This document shows positions 10,803 to 24,800 of a DNA stretch of 64,000 bases, piece by piece. How positions within the stretch are numbered: position 1 is the stretch's first letter; the number at the start of each line of letters is the position of its first letter. Source of the DNA: Gyrodactylus bullatarudis (Eukaryota; Platyhelminthes; Monogenea; Gyrodactylidea; Gyrodactylidae). The translations under genes and the position numbers were made by a program. Location of the stretch: the NCBI GenBank assembly GCA_012064415.1, contig SSNU01000019.1, forward strand, positions 237,968 to 301,967, written 5' to 3'. The notes under the pieces were generated by a model. That model had not been told where the DNA came from, did no database searches, and was given only the letters and a program-made list of their open reading frames with translations.

Positions 10803-12117
10803 ATAAAATTGATTAGTAGTTTGAATGAAATTTATTTTATTTTTTCTTGAATTCGCCATTCTTCTTGGCTAAAAAGTGCTATTCTTTGGTAATTCGATCA
10901 ATCATAAGTAGGACACGCAAAAATCCTATGAAGATAATATTGACTATTTTTTGCTAATTTCAGTCATCTCAGTTACAGATTTCTATCTTGAATTGATGAA
11001 GATGAGTCTTGACTGGTTGTTCCTTTTTGGTTAAAACGGGATTTTCCCAATCATAATATCAGTTGAAAATGAAACTGTCAAGAAAAGTCTGCCTTACTAA
11101 TAGTAATATATTCTTGTTGAAGACAAATCTTTAATAGGATACTTACTCAGCATAAATCAAATGTAAAACCCTTTTAAAGGCTACCAAAAAATTAAGAACT
11201 CAAAATTTGGCTAGCATAAATCATGAGATAACGAAGAGCAATAATTAATTCTATGCTGATAATTATTTTCTAATTGTACTAAATGTCTTGTTTGACGATG
11301 AAAATTTCCAAGAATTTTTTGGATTTTTCACGAATTTGGATGAAAAAAAATATGGTTTGTAGATGGTATTTTTACTTTTAAAAATTACTATTTTCAAACT
11401 ATGCAAAATTATTAATTTAGAAAATATAATTTTTTCTTCGTATTTTCTGCATACCCTATCATCATAATCGATAGTTATAATTAGATTTTAATTTTACTAC
11501 GTTTACAACAAAATATTTCTTTCATTCCGATGATCGGATTCCTATCGAAATCATCTAATTTCATAGATACTTTTAGACTTGATTTCCTCTTCGATAATTA
11601 GAAATAAATAAATTTCTATTACTATACCTTGTACAAACGAAAATAAGACAAAACTAAGTACAAAAAGAGACAGTAAAAAAGGGGTTGGTATTTTCTTTGA
11701 TAGCGTAATGAATTAATCTTTGATCAACAAGTAGAATACTTTTTGTGTTTATTGTGTGTGTTTTCTTAATTTGCAAAGAGGGAGAGGAGGGCGTTGAAGA
11801 TAAAATTCTAAGGCTGGCTCCATTTTCGTACCTAATAAGTCCTATAGAAAAAATTTGGAGCATTTAAAAGTTACCTTGATAGGAGAAAGGAGGAAACTCT
11901 TGAATACTCAAGAATAGGAGGTAACATCTCTAAATGGGAAATATGTCCCAATTATAATGAATAGACAGGATTTAATTGAATAAATTTTCTAATTTTGAAA
12001 TTCAGAATTTATTTTTTGAATTAGATCTTTCTTGATTATATATTTGCATGCATTAAAAATATGTCAAAGTATGTATTTAGTAACCTCTTATTTTCGTCTG
12101 TAAAAGGTATATTGTGT

Positions 12118-12513
12118 ATCTTTAATAAAAATATTTTTATTGGAACATCTTATTTTTATTGAAACACGAATATTTACCCCCTAATTAAGTAAAAAAGTAT
12201 TTATTCCTGGGCTTTCTTCCTTCAAGAACTATCTCACTTTTTGTTACCAAATATATTTTTTCGTATATACTCACCAACTCGTTGTCTTTTCTTCTCTAAT
12301 GATGATCAGAGTTTTTAAAATGTGCTGAAAATATATTTGACACTGATTTTACCCCTGAAAACAGTGAATTTTCACATTTTCACAAAAACTCACTATCCTA
12401 TCTAAATGTATAGAAATCACTTGCTGCATTCTGATTGGTCGAGATACTTAATTATGGGGTAAATATTCGTGTTTCAATAAGATATTCCAATAGAAATATT
12501 TTTACTGTAAAAT
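12118..12513. mobile_element. MITE-like element with about 60-bp terminal inverted repeats
   Basis: The left end (TAAAAATATTTTTATTGGAA... through AACACGAATATTTACCCC) is matched in inverse by GGGGTAAATATTCGTGTTTC... through ATTCCAATAGAAATATTTTT at 12456-12512, with one small indel. The interior of about 280 bp has no coding frame. Superfamily not determined. Confidence 0.7.
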
Positions 12514-13904
12514 TACTGTACTATCGATTTATAAATAAGTCACATAGGTGCAATAAGGAACCTAGTTGATTCTTGAAAGGATTATACAATGTAGTGATTA
12601 AAATTATATATTATAATATGCTAAATTTATTTTAAAAAGTTTTCTTTAATCAGCAAGTGTAATCGAGTTCTGTTTTTCTGAATCTTGAACAATGGCAAGT
12701 CCAGAGATTCCCTCTAGTTGATTTTAGTGCTATAATTGAGTACAGTGATGAAAGTGTATCGTCTCGAGAGTTACATTGGTCAAATGATGCATGATAAGTT
12801 TATCTCTCTTATAAGATCTGTATTTGAATATTTAAACTTGCAGAAGAGGTGTAATTTCCATCTTGCTCTTGAAGGGTTATGAAAAAATAAATGCATGCTA
12901 TGAGTATGTTGTTGGGAATCATACGGAGACGCGTCAACTTGGTGATTTGGCTTGATTTATCAATGACATCTAAATAAGACAATTATTTATTATTTAATGT
13001 TTCTACTTTCAAGTATATACATGAATTAATTTTGATTAGCCTGTTAGAATCACTTACCACGGTATTCGCCAAATTTCCATAGCTTGACCGATGATTTGAT
13101 CTCATATTTGGATTCGGAGAAAGAAACTAGTGGGAAAATGATGAAAATTAAGCTCGATTTCACTCAATCCATACAAATGATGGCGTGAATTTTGTTAAAA
13201 TTATTAATTCTCATCTTCATAATTAATTGAGTGTAGATTCTGATTCAAGTTAGAAATCGAAAGTGGACAAAGTGATAACTATTTTATACATGATACAGTT
13301 AACCTTTAAAATCCCGCTGAATTATTTCTATCACAAACCATCTTAGCAACTCATTATTATTTATTTAAACCTCAGAAAATACTTTGTTTGCCCCCCCCCC
13401 CCATTCGATAGGAAATTCATTAATCTCCTGGAATACGCAAAGATCTTCTAAAATTCGTCAAAATCGTGATATACTAATTCAAAGAGAGTTGATTTTTTAC
13501 ATAAAATTAAGTTTCGCTTAAAACGTTTTTTTTTAAACTACTTCCCAGGGTCAAAGGTAGAAAGTAAGATAACTTTGATTGAGTAATCAATAATGAACAA
13601 AAATTCTCTGCGACTTCTTAGGGTTGAAGGGGTTTTCAAAGTTATCTGACTCTCTCTCTGCAAGTAAGTGATTTTTAAACTTATTCTTTGATCTGAGCTG
13701 AGCAAATCAAATGAGCCTTATTAGAATCTGATATCATACAGGTCATCATCTATAAAAACCGATCGATCTTATAAACCTGTTAGATTTCTACTTACAAAAT
13801 ATTATGAGGCCCCCATTTTGACAGGGCATATTATTCAGTGTTTGGAATAAAAGGTTCTTTTCTCTGCGTAGATATTTTCCAAACAAAAGATATTTGCACT
13901 CTGC

Positions 13905-14150
13905 AAAGTATAGGGTTATTTTGGTTTCTATGATTTTTACAGAAATCTCGATATTTCATCAAGAATTCGAAATTTTTAAAGATTTTTTGGAATCCTACTC
14001 ATATTGCTCACTTTTACCAGGTGAAGAAAAAAATCCGAAAAAAAGATGGCAATTTTTCAAATTTCGGTTTGTGGCCAAAATCCAATTTTTTTGAACTTTG
14101 AACCGAAAATTTTTATTGATTTAAAAGTTGGAGGTTGATCAAAAAAGGTT
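13905..14150. repeat. Half copy of foldback family F2
   Basis: It contains TTTTTACAGAAATCTCGATA, CATCAAGAATTCGAA and AAGATTTTTTGGAATCCTAC as in the left arm of the copies at 9782 and 60526, without a clear inverted partner. It lies just beyond the SCYL2 stop and may be part of its 3' UTR. Confidence 0.55.
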
Positions 14151-14288
14151 TTTCAGGATCAAGACTAATTTTAGTTTGAGCAGAATTAGTAATTACTTCC
14201 ATGATATCGTATAAAAGTTAATAAAAATTTAATTTCTGGCTATTGCTTCAGGGTAATTCAGTTTTCTTTTTTTAATTAACATTCAAAA

Positions 14289-17200
14289 TTAAGTTACCGA
14301 TATCTTTCTAAGGCTATCCAGTTTTGGTGTAGCTTGAATATTTGATGGGCGCCGGGAGCTACTCCGGGATGACGGTGCTGATACAAATGGACCCTCAGAT
14401 ACTCTGGCCGTTAGCAGGTCACGGTTTTGTAAAGGAGCATTATTTAAACTTCCCCTAGGCGTTGTAAGAGGACTACTCTTTAATAGGTTTGTAATTGATC
14501 CTGATGATCTAAATGGTTATAAGAATGATCAATAAATTTATAATTTCGAACCACGAAGTTCTTCAGGGACCTGTTTGGCTTAGTGATTGTTTTTATAATC
14601 CCTATTTTTTAAGAAATACTACACACTGCTCTTCCTTTTCTTTTTATACAGATAGACCAATATAAGCCAGAAGACAAAATAGTAGCAAGCGAACAACGTT
14701 TTAGTCAATTAATAAATTTATCTAAATATAAATAAGGTTTCTGATTGTTGGAGCCTATTTTATCTTAGATTTGTTAACTTGTGATAATTTATGACATATT
14801 CCAGTCCAAGGGTTGAAATTTCAAATTCATCAGTTTTGATAGGCCATTAAGATTTAAGCTTTTAGTCTCAATTTGTAGAGAATTTTTTCCTGATTCAATC
14901 AGTACCACTAAAACCTAATAAATTCGTTCATTGAGTATAGACAGTTGAGTTTTACAAATAAAAAATGAAAAAATACAAAATTGAATATTTCATTCTATGA
15001 ACTAGACCTGAAAAAGGTATAGTATTAATTCAGTTTACCTTGGAATGTCAGTATTTGAGGTATTCTGTTCTCCGCTATACCTCCGGATTACAGATATCGA
15101 GGGTATCTTCAGGTTGAACAGGTTCATCTTACTATTGAAAAAGTCGTTCTTATCATTTGAGTCAAACATGCCAGCATTGCTGTACCTATGATGGTAGGAA
15201 TCATCCAGGACAGAATCATCTTGAATAGGAAGCTAAATGTTTAATAATATATTTCGAATATATATTTAAATAGATTTATTTAAAAGTATTGTTTGATTCT
15301 ATGATTGAGTAATACATGAATTAAATTGATTAAATTGATCAATAAATTTCCAAAATCAATAATTTTTAATTCAACCGAACCTCATCAAAAATATTTTCGT
15401 TTGCTGGAAGGTTAGAGAAAAACTAACGTATATTTTAGTGATATTAGCTTTAAATTTAGTTGGGTCTTATCAGAGTCTACTCCTGTAACATTTAAATACA
15501 ATGCAAAAGTTTCATGGCTTCCATAGGTCCATGGACCCAACTTGTAATTATTGAGAATAAAGGTTGTGAAAACTTCAAGAGAAAATGACATTGAGACAGT
15601 GAACAGTATGGAGGACTACTTCGCAGAATTGATTTCAAGATTTATAGGTATACTTCAAAAGACTTGAATACTGGATTCTGAGAATGCAAGCGATTACAAC
15701 ACAGTAAGAATAAAAGTTCCTTATCAACATGTTTAAATCAGATCTGTGTATTCAAAAGAACTTTAATCTATAATCTTTAACTACCTTGGCCAATGTGATT
15801 TTTTCAAATTAGTCTTTCTATAATATTTGTATAATTCAAGAGTTTTAGTGTTTTTCAACTCTTTTTCTACATTACTGCGTTAGATTTTGTTTTTATAAAA
15901 TGGGTTTTTTACTGATTATTTTCTCTTGTATCAGACCGAAGTCTACATTTAAACAATAAAGATGAGCTGTTCTAATCAGTTGAACTAACTAAATATCTTT
16001 TTATTTAAACCTACCGGACAAATAACACTTGCGGTTGCTCTTCTCGACATGTTTGAATTTGACTGTCTCAAAAGATTCGGATGTATCATGGGCGAGAACT
16101 TCTCCATGCTCTCATGGTTACTTCCTGTAAAATGGAATAAGGAGGATCAAAATTTCGAATCAAATTGGCTGAAATAAGGTCTCTAGGTAATGTAGATGAA
16201 TCGATAATCTAACCCAGACAGGCATAGTTAACTTGTTGCCTTTTAGCTTCTCAGTGAGAAGTTCTCATGTCAATTCGAGAAAAATTACAAATAGTGAATT
16301 TCAATTGTATAACTGTATAACTACATGTCATGAGATTTTAAGTAAAAAGATGGCAGGATTTTTCCCACGAATTTATCACACTAATAACTAGGGCCTCAAA
16401 GTTGCATAAGATGCATTTTTTTCTAACAGTTTCTCATAATAAGAAACCCAGATAATTAATATTAAAAATGACGATTAGATCCCAGGGTCTAAAGTTATAA
16501 ACGCATATTTGCATAATTTTAAAAATGCATTTGAAAAATTACGATAAATTTTTCAACATCTCAGCTGATGGTTAAAATTTACTATTGATAAAGGATTGTT
16601 TTACATTGAATTTGATTGGTTGAGCGAGTTACACTTGTTTATGTCATATGTTATAGAATGTTCTCAACCAATTAGATTCAAGCATTTTTTCATATTCCAT
16701 ATTCCAAAAGTATGAGCGGATGTGTCCTTGTTAATTAATTTTATGGCCCATTTTGATAAAAATTTAGAATTTTCTAAACTAAGCGTATTAATTAATTATT
16801 AGTAAAAAACTAAAATTTATTTTCAAGTCTCACCACTTAAAGAATACAGAACGATCTTCGATCAACAAGATCAGAATGAAAAAAAAAATTTTTCTCCCTG
16901 ATCTGATCCGATTTTTGGGGTCGATCACATGAATAGAGGTCAAATTTGTTCAAAAATTCTAAATTTTTGGTTTTGAAATTTCTAACTCATCAAATAAACA
17001 TTTTATAAGGTTATTGTAAAAAAAAATTTTCAACTCTGTTTCTGATCTATACTTTGAGATCAGATCCTGATCCAAAAAAAATTTTTTTCTTCCCAAATTG
17101 ATCTTCATCTTCCGCAATTTATCGAGAAGTCATTTGATTGGTTCGCAATAAAAAATAACTAGGAAAATCATATTTTTAGCGTCACCGTCAAATCTAAGGC

Positions 17201-18852
17201 GAAGACTATTTCCAGAATAGCTTTAATTATAAATGCATATTTTAATGAGCCTTAAATGTATAAATTGTGTTTCATAAACGCATATTTTGAGGTCCTATCA
17301 GTGATAACTAGGGCCTCAAAAATGCATATTTAAATTTGAGGTATACTTTTTAATGTAAACAAAGTGTGATATTTAAAATTGCTGTGGGGGTAAGGGCTAA
17401 AAAGTTGTTAGTGTCATATATTTTGTTTGACGTCATATATTAAAAGAGCATATATAAAAGGGCATATTTTCCTTTTCTATGTGTATTTTGTTGAATTGAC
17501 CAATCAGCATGGTCCTTACTAAGACATTGACGTAATACTTCAAATTTCCTATTTCACCAAATATTATTTCAGTACATTTTTATGTTCAAAATTTGAAAAT
17601 TATAGATTTGATTGCACTTTGATAGTTAAAATCATTCTCAATAACTTAAAAGTAGTATATGTTTTTATAAAGATAATTCAGGTAAGATTGTACCTGGAGA
17701 AATACAATCACCTGTTCAATAACTCATATAAATCTAATTGAAATAAAGTTGAGAATCTATGAACTTTACAAAATATTTAATCAAAAACTCATATTTATTT
17801 TAATTAATTTTTTCAAAAATCCTTTTTCTTTTATCGGGCCTATTACTAGTTAGATTTTAAACTTGATGAAATCGAGAAAAAAAAATTCCTTCTCGTAAAT
17901 TTAAGAACAGGAAATCAAAATTTCCCATTTCTTAACGTACAAGGGAAACCATAAATGTTTGTTTGGTGTAGTCTATATAAATAAAAAAATTGTGAGAAGA
18001 ATATCTTTTTGATATATTTTTTCTTTTTAGTTAGATTCGCGCAACTTCAGTCCTGAGTGAATTTGATTTGGCGGAAGTTTATTACCATAATAGGGTAATT
18101 ATCATTTTTTATTAGGAAAGGCGGGAGATCAATTCATAATTATTAGCCGGAAGATTCAAAAGAAGTTAGGAAATAATGCTGTTTCTTGTTTTTCCTGAAT
18201 GAATATATTCTTTCAAGGAAATGGTCTTATTGCTATCTAACAAATTTGGCCACTTTTTGAACCCCTCAAAAACTTCTAAACTAGATCAAGTACAAATCAA
18301 TATTACTATTCTGATTTGGATTTATGAGGAAGATTAGAGAACAAGCAAATAATAAGTGAGAAACATTTTATTTTGCCAGGTCTCTTCAGACATAACCTCG
18401 GGCTTGAATTCTACAATACTTTTACAATGCAAAAAATTTTAGCTCTTCCATCGGATAAAGAAATCCCAAAAATTTTATGTTCTAATTTTTCTTTGGCGCC
18501 AGTTCATAATTTGTTGAACTAGAAATTGAAGATTTTTATTGTAGAATAACAGACTATGCCAAGAGTTACCTATGAGCGTTTTGCATATTCCAAATAACAA
18601 TTAAGCCTAGACAGATTTTGAAGCATCATAAAATGCTACAATAAAATCAACTACTCTCTGCTTTTGATCATGAGAAGTTGGATACTCATTTCATTCTATA
18701 GTATGGACACGTTGACAGGAGAGTTTAGTAATGACAAGAAAATCTTTGATTTACCCATTAAAAATTATGCCTAATTAACTAACTGAAAAAGATGACATAA
18801 CTTACTTCTTGTCTCGTTTAGCACCTTGACAAAGGCTTGATTACTGGGGGAG
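14289..18852 (-). CDS. SCYL2: SCYL2 exons 14-17: low-complexity C-terminal tail
   Basis: Four exons (47, 110, 194 and 220 nt) with polypyrimidine-AG acceptors and GTAAGT, GTAGGT and GTAAAC donors keep one frame through 2/1/0/2 phases; that consistency is the main evidence, since the tail is poorly conserved. It is rich in Ser, Asn and Arg, for example SNMSRRATASVIC and APSSRSSSRRPSNIQA. In human SCYL2 the tail binds clathrin and adaptors; no canonical clathrin box or terminal DLFG was recognised here, which leaves room for a missing last exon. Confidence 0.72.
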
Positions 18853-21800
18853 CTAAAAGTAAAAAGAAAATTCCAGTTTTAAAATAACATAAAGAAAAAG
18901 TATAGAATTAAAGGGTTTTTTGAAAAACTATTGCTGATATTAGAACACCTACTCGAAATACATATGTATTTTAGAAAATAGAGCAAAAACTAACCTCAGA
19001 TATGGAGTTACGATAATTATTTTGACATGTTTGCAAATTCTCTAATTTAAGAAAATAATTTAGAAGGTTCTAAGTTCTACTTAGAAGTAGTCTTATCAAA
19101 TTTTAGAGTATTCGTAAAAGACTGAATTTAACACAAACATTTTGAAATGAATATCGATAGACTTGGTATTTCCATCAGATGTTTTATTTAGGACTGATAA
19201 ATTCAGTGTTTTTTCCTGACTGTTATTTTATGTAAGAAGGTGACAGTCATAAATCAAAACAGATTCATATTAAACCAAAAATTCAGCTCATATTTGTCCT
19301 CTATTATCAAAAATTATTAAAAATTTTGTTGATGATATGATTTACGTATGATAAAACGTCCGAAAATCCGCTTAAAATCATATTTTTAGATAAATAAGAA
19401 AAGATTTTTATTCACCAAATGTACACTCCTTTATCAGTAGTGACACATAAATAATGATAAGAGTTTAAAATTCATTGAAAATAATATTTTACAAATATTG
19501 AAAGAAGTACAGTAAAAGTTGAAAAATATAAGAAAATAATATGAGCTTAAAAAACGCCAAAACTCTTCAATAAATAGCAACAGTGAAGAGAAAGGTGAAA
19601 AAGCTCACATAGGCCATTGTAATTGAAGATTATAAGAGTAGCTTTTCTGAACACACAGATTTGGCTTTAAGTGATTGATGAAGAATTTCTCCTTCACCCA
19701 CCTCAAGAAGGATCCAGCCGTGACCAGACATATCAAAGAAGAGAACCATGAAGCTTCAATTTCTAATTTCTCAATCTTGTATAAAAATGCAAGTGATGAC
19801 AGCACAGATTTGTGGGTGAAGGAGAAATTCTTCATCAATCACTTAAAGCCAAATCTGTGTGTTCAGAAAAGCTACTCTTATAATCTTCAATTACAATGGC
19901 CTATGTGAGCTTTTTCACCTTTCTCTTCACTGTTGCTATTTATTGAAGAGTTTTGGCGTTTTTTAAGCTCATATTATTTTCTTATATTTTTCAACTTTTA
20001 CTGTACTTCTTTCAATATTTGTAAAATATTATTTTCAATGAATTTTAAACTCTTATCATTATTTATGTGTCACTACTGATAAAGGAGTGTACATTTGGTG
20101 AATAAAAATCTTTTCTTATTTATCTAAAAATTAAAGATTGAAACGAGTTAAATGATTCAACTTTAACTCCCAGTTTCTAGTCCCAGCCAAAGGTCAAGAA
20201 GAAATTTCTTTTGAATGTGAATTCATCCCTTCTGTGAATGAGCATTGCTCATTGAGCAAGGATCCATCTACAACTGATAATAATAATGTACAACCAGGAA
20301 ATTTCCTTTATATGAACAAAGCAAGTTATTTATCTATCTCAGTGATCTCTTGTCTGGTAAAGAAATCGGAAACAAATCCTTTCGATAACTTTGATTAGAA
20401 ATACCAAAGAGTTTGTTTTCTTTATACAAGAATTTAATTCCAATTCTATATTTACTTGTCAATATGTATTTTTCACCAATGAATGTTGAATCTATAAAGT
20501 AGACCTTTCATTTGAACAAAATACCAAGTTTGGGTCATAAAATTGCTAAAGTCAAAAGAAAATATAAGAACAAGAAAAAGATGGAAAGAACCTATTGTAA
20601 ATTCCATCTTAGAAAAGGCCTCTTTCTATGATTCAGGATGCGTAAAATCTATATAAATAGAAGAATTTCCAAATATTTTAATTCTAAAGATCCAAGTTTA
20701 AAATTTAATTGGTTATTATTTTTCTAATCAATTAGTTTATGAAATTTATCAAATTTTAGACCCATAAATGTCAAACTTTCCTAAAGAATTCACTCAATTT
20801 TAGTCTATTCAAGAGAGAATTTTCTGCTAATTCATTCTATCTAATATAAAGACCATTTGCACTCATTTCTTGTCTCATCTATTTCCTTCATTCGCTCAAA
20901 AATATAAAATTTATATATTTTCCTGAGGAAGAAACTCTTTGATCTGTGTTTTTAATTAAAATAGATACGAACCAGAGAAGAACTAATCAGGTTTAAAATC
21001 AATATTTTGTACACAATTTCTTTCCCAATAAATTTTGCAAGTAACAGGTGATGATTATGAACTAATTGGCATCGAAAATATATTTTCAGGTCTCATCTTT
21101 AAATGGTTCATTATTCGTCAAAAATACTCAATCTCGGAAAAGCATCAATGTTTATTTAATGAAATAAGAAGATGCCAGATTATTTCACAAATAAAGATCA
21201 GAACGAAACTCAAGGACCACCAACCAAAGATATTTGAAGACAGAATGAATAAAGACCTTAAAATTTATGTTACAAAATAAACACATAGACAATCTCACTT
21301 ACCTAAATCTGAAAAGCTCGAACAGTACAACGAACAGACTAAGTGGTAGACCAAAAGTACACAAAGTAAATAGAGACGAAAATGACCCGGAAGTTCCATT
21401 GAGACCAATTCTAGATATGAGCCAAGCAGCAACCAACAAATTAGCAAAATGGCTTGTAGAGATCCTCCAACCAATGAAGAATGCAATATGCCGCCATTCT
21501 CTTTCAGACAGATTTGAATTTGTGGAAAAAATCCAGGAAATCAAAATTAATGACCAAATTATGTTATCCTATGATGTTGAATCTTTATTCACAAATGTGC
21601 CACTGGAAGAAACTGTGAACTTCATCGGAGATTATGTCAAAAGAAATCAGAGTAATTTCAAACCACCCTCAAACTGGATCAAAAAACTGATAAACCTTTG
21701 TTGTAAAAATGTTGTATTCAGTTATAATGACCAAATGTATGTTCAAAAAGACGGAGTGGCTATGGGATCTCCCCTTGGGCCATTACTAACAGACCTATTC

Positions 21801-24800
21801 CTGGCAAAATTGGAGATGACAACCCTCAAATCAACTATCGATAAGTTTAGCCATTATTATCGTTATATGGATGATACTTTCATATTGGTAAATAATAATC
21901 AAAATTTTGATAGATTATTAACAGAATTTAACCAGGCACACAGCCGGATGAAATTCACAGTCGAGAAAGAGAACAACAACAGTCTATCATTCCTGGATGT
22001 AAAACTATCGAGAAACGAGGATGGGTCCATAACCAGAGGAATAATCTACAGGAAGAACACATTCACCGGGAAGCTACTCAATTTTAATTCTTTCGTACCA
22101 ATGAAGGTGAAACGAGGGTTGATGACAGCTCTTGCCAAACGGACTCGTAGAATCGTTTCAGAATCAGCTTGGGAGAGCGAATTGGAAAATCTGATCGGAA
22201 TTTTCCTCTCAAATGACTATCCAATTGAATTAATTAATGATCGTCTGTCCAAGCTCTACACGCCAAAAGCAAAACCGAATCAAAAAGAAGGCGAGACTGT
22301 AACTCTGAACCTACCTTTCAAAGGCGATAAAATTGCAGCAATCCTTCGAACGAAAATCAACAATGTTTTCGGAGAAACATACCCAAATGGAAACCTAAGG
22401 ACGATTTTCACAACACAAAAATTATTCAACAACTCGTCAAAAGACCAAATGGATATACTCAAGAAGAGCCATGTGATCTACAAGTTTAAATGCCCATGTG
22501 AATCGGTGTACATTGGACATACAACAAGACGACTCGAAGATAGAATTGATGAACATATTTACAAGGGTCAAACCGCTGTTAGAGAGCATTTAAGAACATG
22601 TAATGCCCAAGTTTCCCCCCAAAACTTTGAAATACTTTACAAACCATCAGGGAACGGTTACATCTTAAAAGCAGCTGAAGCATACCTTATCAATCAACAC
22701 AAACCAAATCTATGTGTCCAAAAAAATCATGTAAAACCAATGAGCTTACCTAAACTAAGGGTAAGAAATCTACCTGCATCCCAACCCCTTCCAAAGAAGA
22801 GAAGACGAGAAGAGGTAGACACAAATTTCAAATACACAGCAACTCAATAGTTACCATAATTATCATAATTTTATTAACACTTTTCTAAACTTTAAAAAAT
22901 TTTACACTGTAATTATTATCACTTGAAATGTAAAGAACAATGTATTTTCAAACTTTAACAGTTCTTACCTGGTAACAGGTAGGAACCAATTGGAAAAATT
23001 GTAAATCTTGACCAATAATAAGATTTGTCTACTTTATTAAAACCAGTATTTATATGGCATGTATCAAACTGATGAGTATGCCCGAAATAGAGATGTTTAT
23101 TTGTGAAATAATCTGGGATCTTCTTATTTCATTAAATATACTTATGACATCGGTAGCTCAGCTCAAAACCAATGTTAAAGAACACCTCAACCAATCAATG
23201 TTTAGTTGACTCAATGTTCTATTGTCTGCCTATTATCATGTTTAATACTTGCAAAATTTTGACACATTTTAAATATCTTAGTAAAGTTTGTCTTGAACCA
23301 AGACTCTTGATAGTGAGAAAGACTTTCCATGGTATACCTCAATAATTCCATTTTCAATAAACTCATGTTTTCAAAAACTAACTAGCAACCAAATTACACT
23401 CACTTTCTACCCATTAGAAAATACAAATTAGCAACCTCGATTAAATATTTTTTATTTAGAATGATTCAATAGAAAAAACCAAGGTAGGGGAAAATTTTTA
23501 ACCTTATTTTTTACCAACTTTTCTGATAGAACTATCAATTCTAAGCATCATTTTGTATTGAAGCAAGTGTCGAAAATGATTCTCTATTATGTCATTTAGG
23601 TTTAGAAATTTAGAATTTTTTAAATCGCCGCTAAATTTTCAATGAATTTTTACTACACGATGACTAAAATCCGTAAAATCTTGTCAATTTAATGCATTTC
23701 TTAATTTTCATCTTCAAAAATAGTAATCTTATCATCAAGAGAGCCTTCATATCAAATTTAGTTATTTTATCATGTGCGTGGGATATTGTGGGAAAAATGA
23801 CTTAATAGAGAATGATTTTCATGCTTTAAAAATATGCAGAACATGATCTGAGTACTAAATTCTATCAGAAAAGTTAGTACTCTCGTGAGTTGTTCGGAGA
23901 AAGTAAAATTTCACCCTAGCCTAGAAAACACTTCAAACTGTCGGAGAACAAATGTTGATTTTTTTCTTTCAAGACGATTTTCATCTACCTCTAGATATTA
24001 TGATTTCTCCAATGTAGACAGCTGGCCTCAAGATTCAAGACCTGTAATCCTATGATGATAAAAAATTCCGAGTAAAATTCTGCGTACCCCATCAATGCTC
24101 AGTGACCAATGAGTATTACAAGAGAGGATATATCGATCAGTTTATGTTTTAGGGATAATCCAAGATCTAGTTTTAGCAATGATAATACTCATACTTACCA
24201 TATACCCTGATATTAATACCAAAAGAAATCATTAATATCATAATAGTATTCCATTGAGAAAATAAATTTCCTCGGGATAATTGTACAAATCCACACCTTA
24301 CCCTTATAACGGATATGATTTCATCACAACACGAGAAAAAAGGGATGAATGGAATAGTGTATTTTATTGAAATATACAACAGAATTAATGAAACTGAATA
24401 GATTCATCCTGATTCTCATATCCTACCTTATTATTATTTCAAATGTATGTGCTAGAGAGCGGAAAAAAACCTTTTAAATGTAGAATTTTGGCAATTTTAG
24501 TCATGTTTTGTTGAAAAGAGCGGAATTCATTCTAGATGAGATCAAAGTCAGCTCTTCAAGCAAATTTAACTCAGTAATGTAATTATGTTTTAATCATTTA
24601 ATTAATTTCAAAATACTTTGGGCGCGAATGTTTGACCGACACGAAAACGAATCCATAATAAAAATACCAAGGAAACTTGAAGAGAAATAAGATGAGGCAA
24701 CTATCCCCACAATATCAACCCTGTAACTTTACTGAGACAGTTTGTGAAAATTTCGTCCAAGGCAAACCTATAGTTCCATGTCCAGATGCTAAATACAGTA

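Larger units (their letters stand above)
10803..14288. other. Intergenic interval between convergent NitFhit and SCYL2
   Basis: It holds a MITE-like inverted repeat (12118-12513), a C12 homopolymer near 13391, and a half copy of the F2 foldback family next to the SCYL2 stop. A minus-strand ATTAAA (14228-14233) and AATAAA (14112-14117) could end the SCYL2 transcript. I looked for a further SCYL2 exon here and found none I could support. Confidence 0.5.

Noticed and set aside
10626..10850. Open frame after the NitFhit stop
   Set aside because: It lies in the 3' UTR before the polyadenylation signal and has no resemblance to any family.
19605..19838. Minus-strand frame nearly identical at both ends to the plus-strand frame 19675-19908
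   Set aside because: This is the mirror image produced by the inverted repeat; the Penelope sense is plus, and loop-encoded residues match the family only on that strand.
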